DNA from: Armatimonadota bacterium
Lineage (GTDB): Bacteria; Armatimonadota; SYMT01
Length of the DNA: 5,180 nt
NCBI GenBank assembly: GCA_020696885.1
Contig: JAJFMS010000340.1
Span: 1-5,180, forward strand
Direction of reading: 5' to 3'
Below, piece after piece: positions 5,127-5,180 of the stretch; position 1 is the first letter of the stretch; every line of letters begins with the position of its first letter. The notes beneath the pieces were generated by a model. The model saw nothing but the letters and a program-made list of their open reading frames with translations, made no database searches and was not told where the DNA came from. Both the position numbers and the translations under genes were made by a program.

Positions 5127-5180
5127 AATCGCTGTGTCCGCCCTGTCAGTTCGGCCGACCATCAATTCTCAGGGGCCTCG

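Larger units (their letters stand above)
4762..5180. other. Right-hand region without a recognisable gene
   Basis: These 419 bases hold no convincing coding region. All three minus frames entering from the right edge reach a stop within eleven codons. Plus-strand open frames (for instance GTG 4846 to 5121) lack a ribosome site, recognisable domains and normal amino-acid balance, being rich in Pro, Arg and Ala. The stretch holds two ordered repeats, at 4894-4920 and 5089-5126. An 8-base direct repeat CCTGTCAG occurs at 4871-4878 and 5142-5149. Confidence 0.6.

Overview
The window is GC-rich bacterial chromosomal DNA with strong third-position G/C preference and Shine-Dalgarno-type start sites. 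The gene content (a soluble HAMP-array sensor kinase, a PhoR-like kinase with a receiver-only partner, a class III-like PPK2 and a DedA protein) would suit Gemmatimonadota, Chloroflexota, Deinococcota or similar GC-rich environmental phyla. Nothing in the sequence fixes the phylum. No rRNA, tRNA, CRISPR array, transposase or phage gene was found.

Layout. Positions 1-678 (minus) hold the N-terminal 226 residues of a soluble protein built of tandem HAMP-like units; it runs off the left edge and is probably the start of a large hybrid histidine kinase. A 341-base divergent gap (679-1019) carries two inverted repeats and a weak candidate promoter. Positions 1020-2507 and 2520-2897 (plus) form a two-gene operon: a membrane histidine kinase with an extracytoplasmic sensor region, then a stand-alone receiver domain with no output domain. 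A 77-base convergent gap with stacked hairpins follows. Positions 2975-3838 (minus) encode a PPK2-family polyphosphate kinase. The 231 bases upstream of it hold two clear inverted repeats, one a nested 72-base structure. Positions 4070-4696 (minus) encode a DedA/SNARE-associated membrane protein, with a plausible promoter and operator directly upstream. From about 4762 to 5180 I see no convincing gene, but there is an alternating ATAAC/GTTAT motif with partial likeness to a tyrosine-recombinase (dif-like) site and a perfect 9-bp inverted repeat.

How the genes may work together (inference). The left half is a signalling cluster: two divergently transcribed sensor kinases and one receiver-only regulator, which could form a phosphorelay or act on a protein partner such as a chemotaxis or kinase target. 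The right half pairs phosphate/nucleotide energy metabolism (PPK2) with membrane homeostasis (DedA). The two halves converge on a hairpin-rich gap and need not share regulation. I did not find a clear novel multi-gene system. The items most worth a second look are the receiver-only output, the structured leader before ppk2 and the recombination-site-like motif near 4900.
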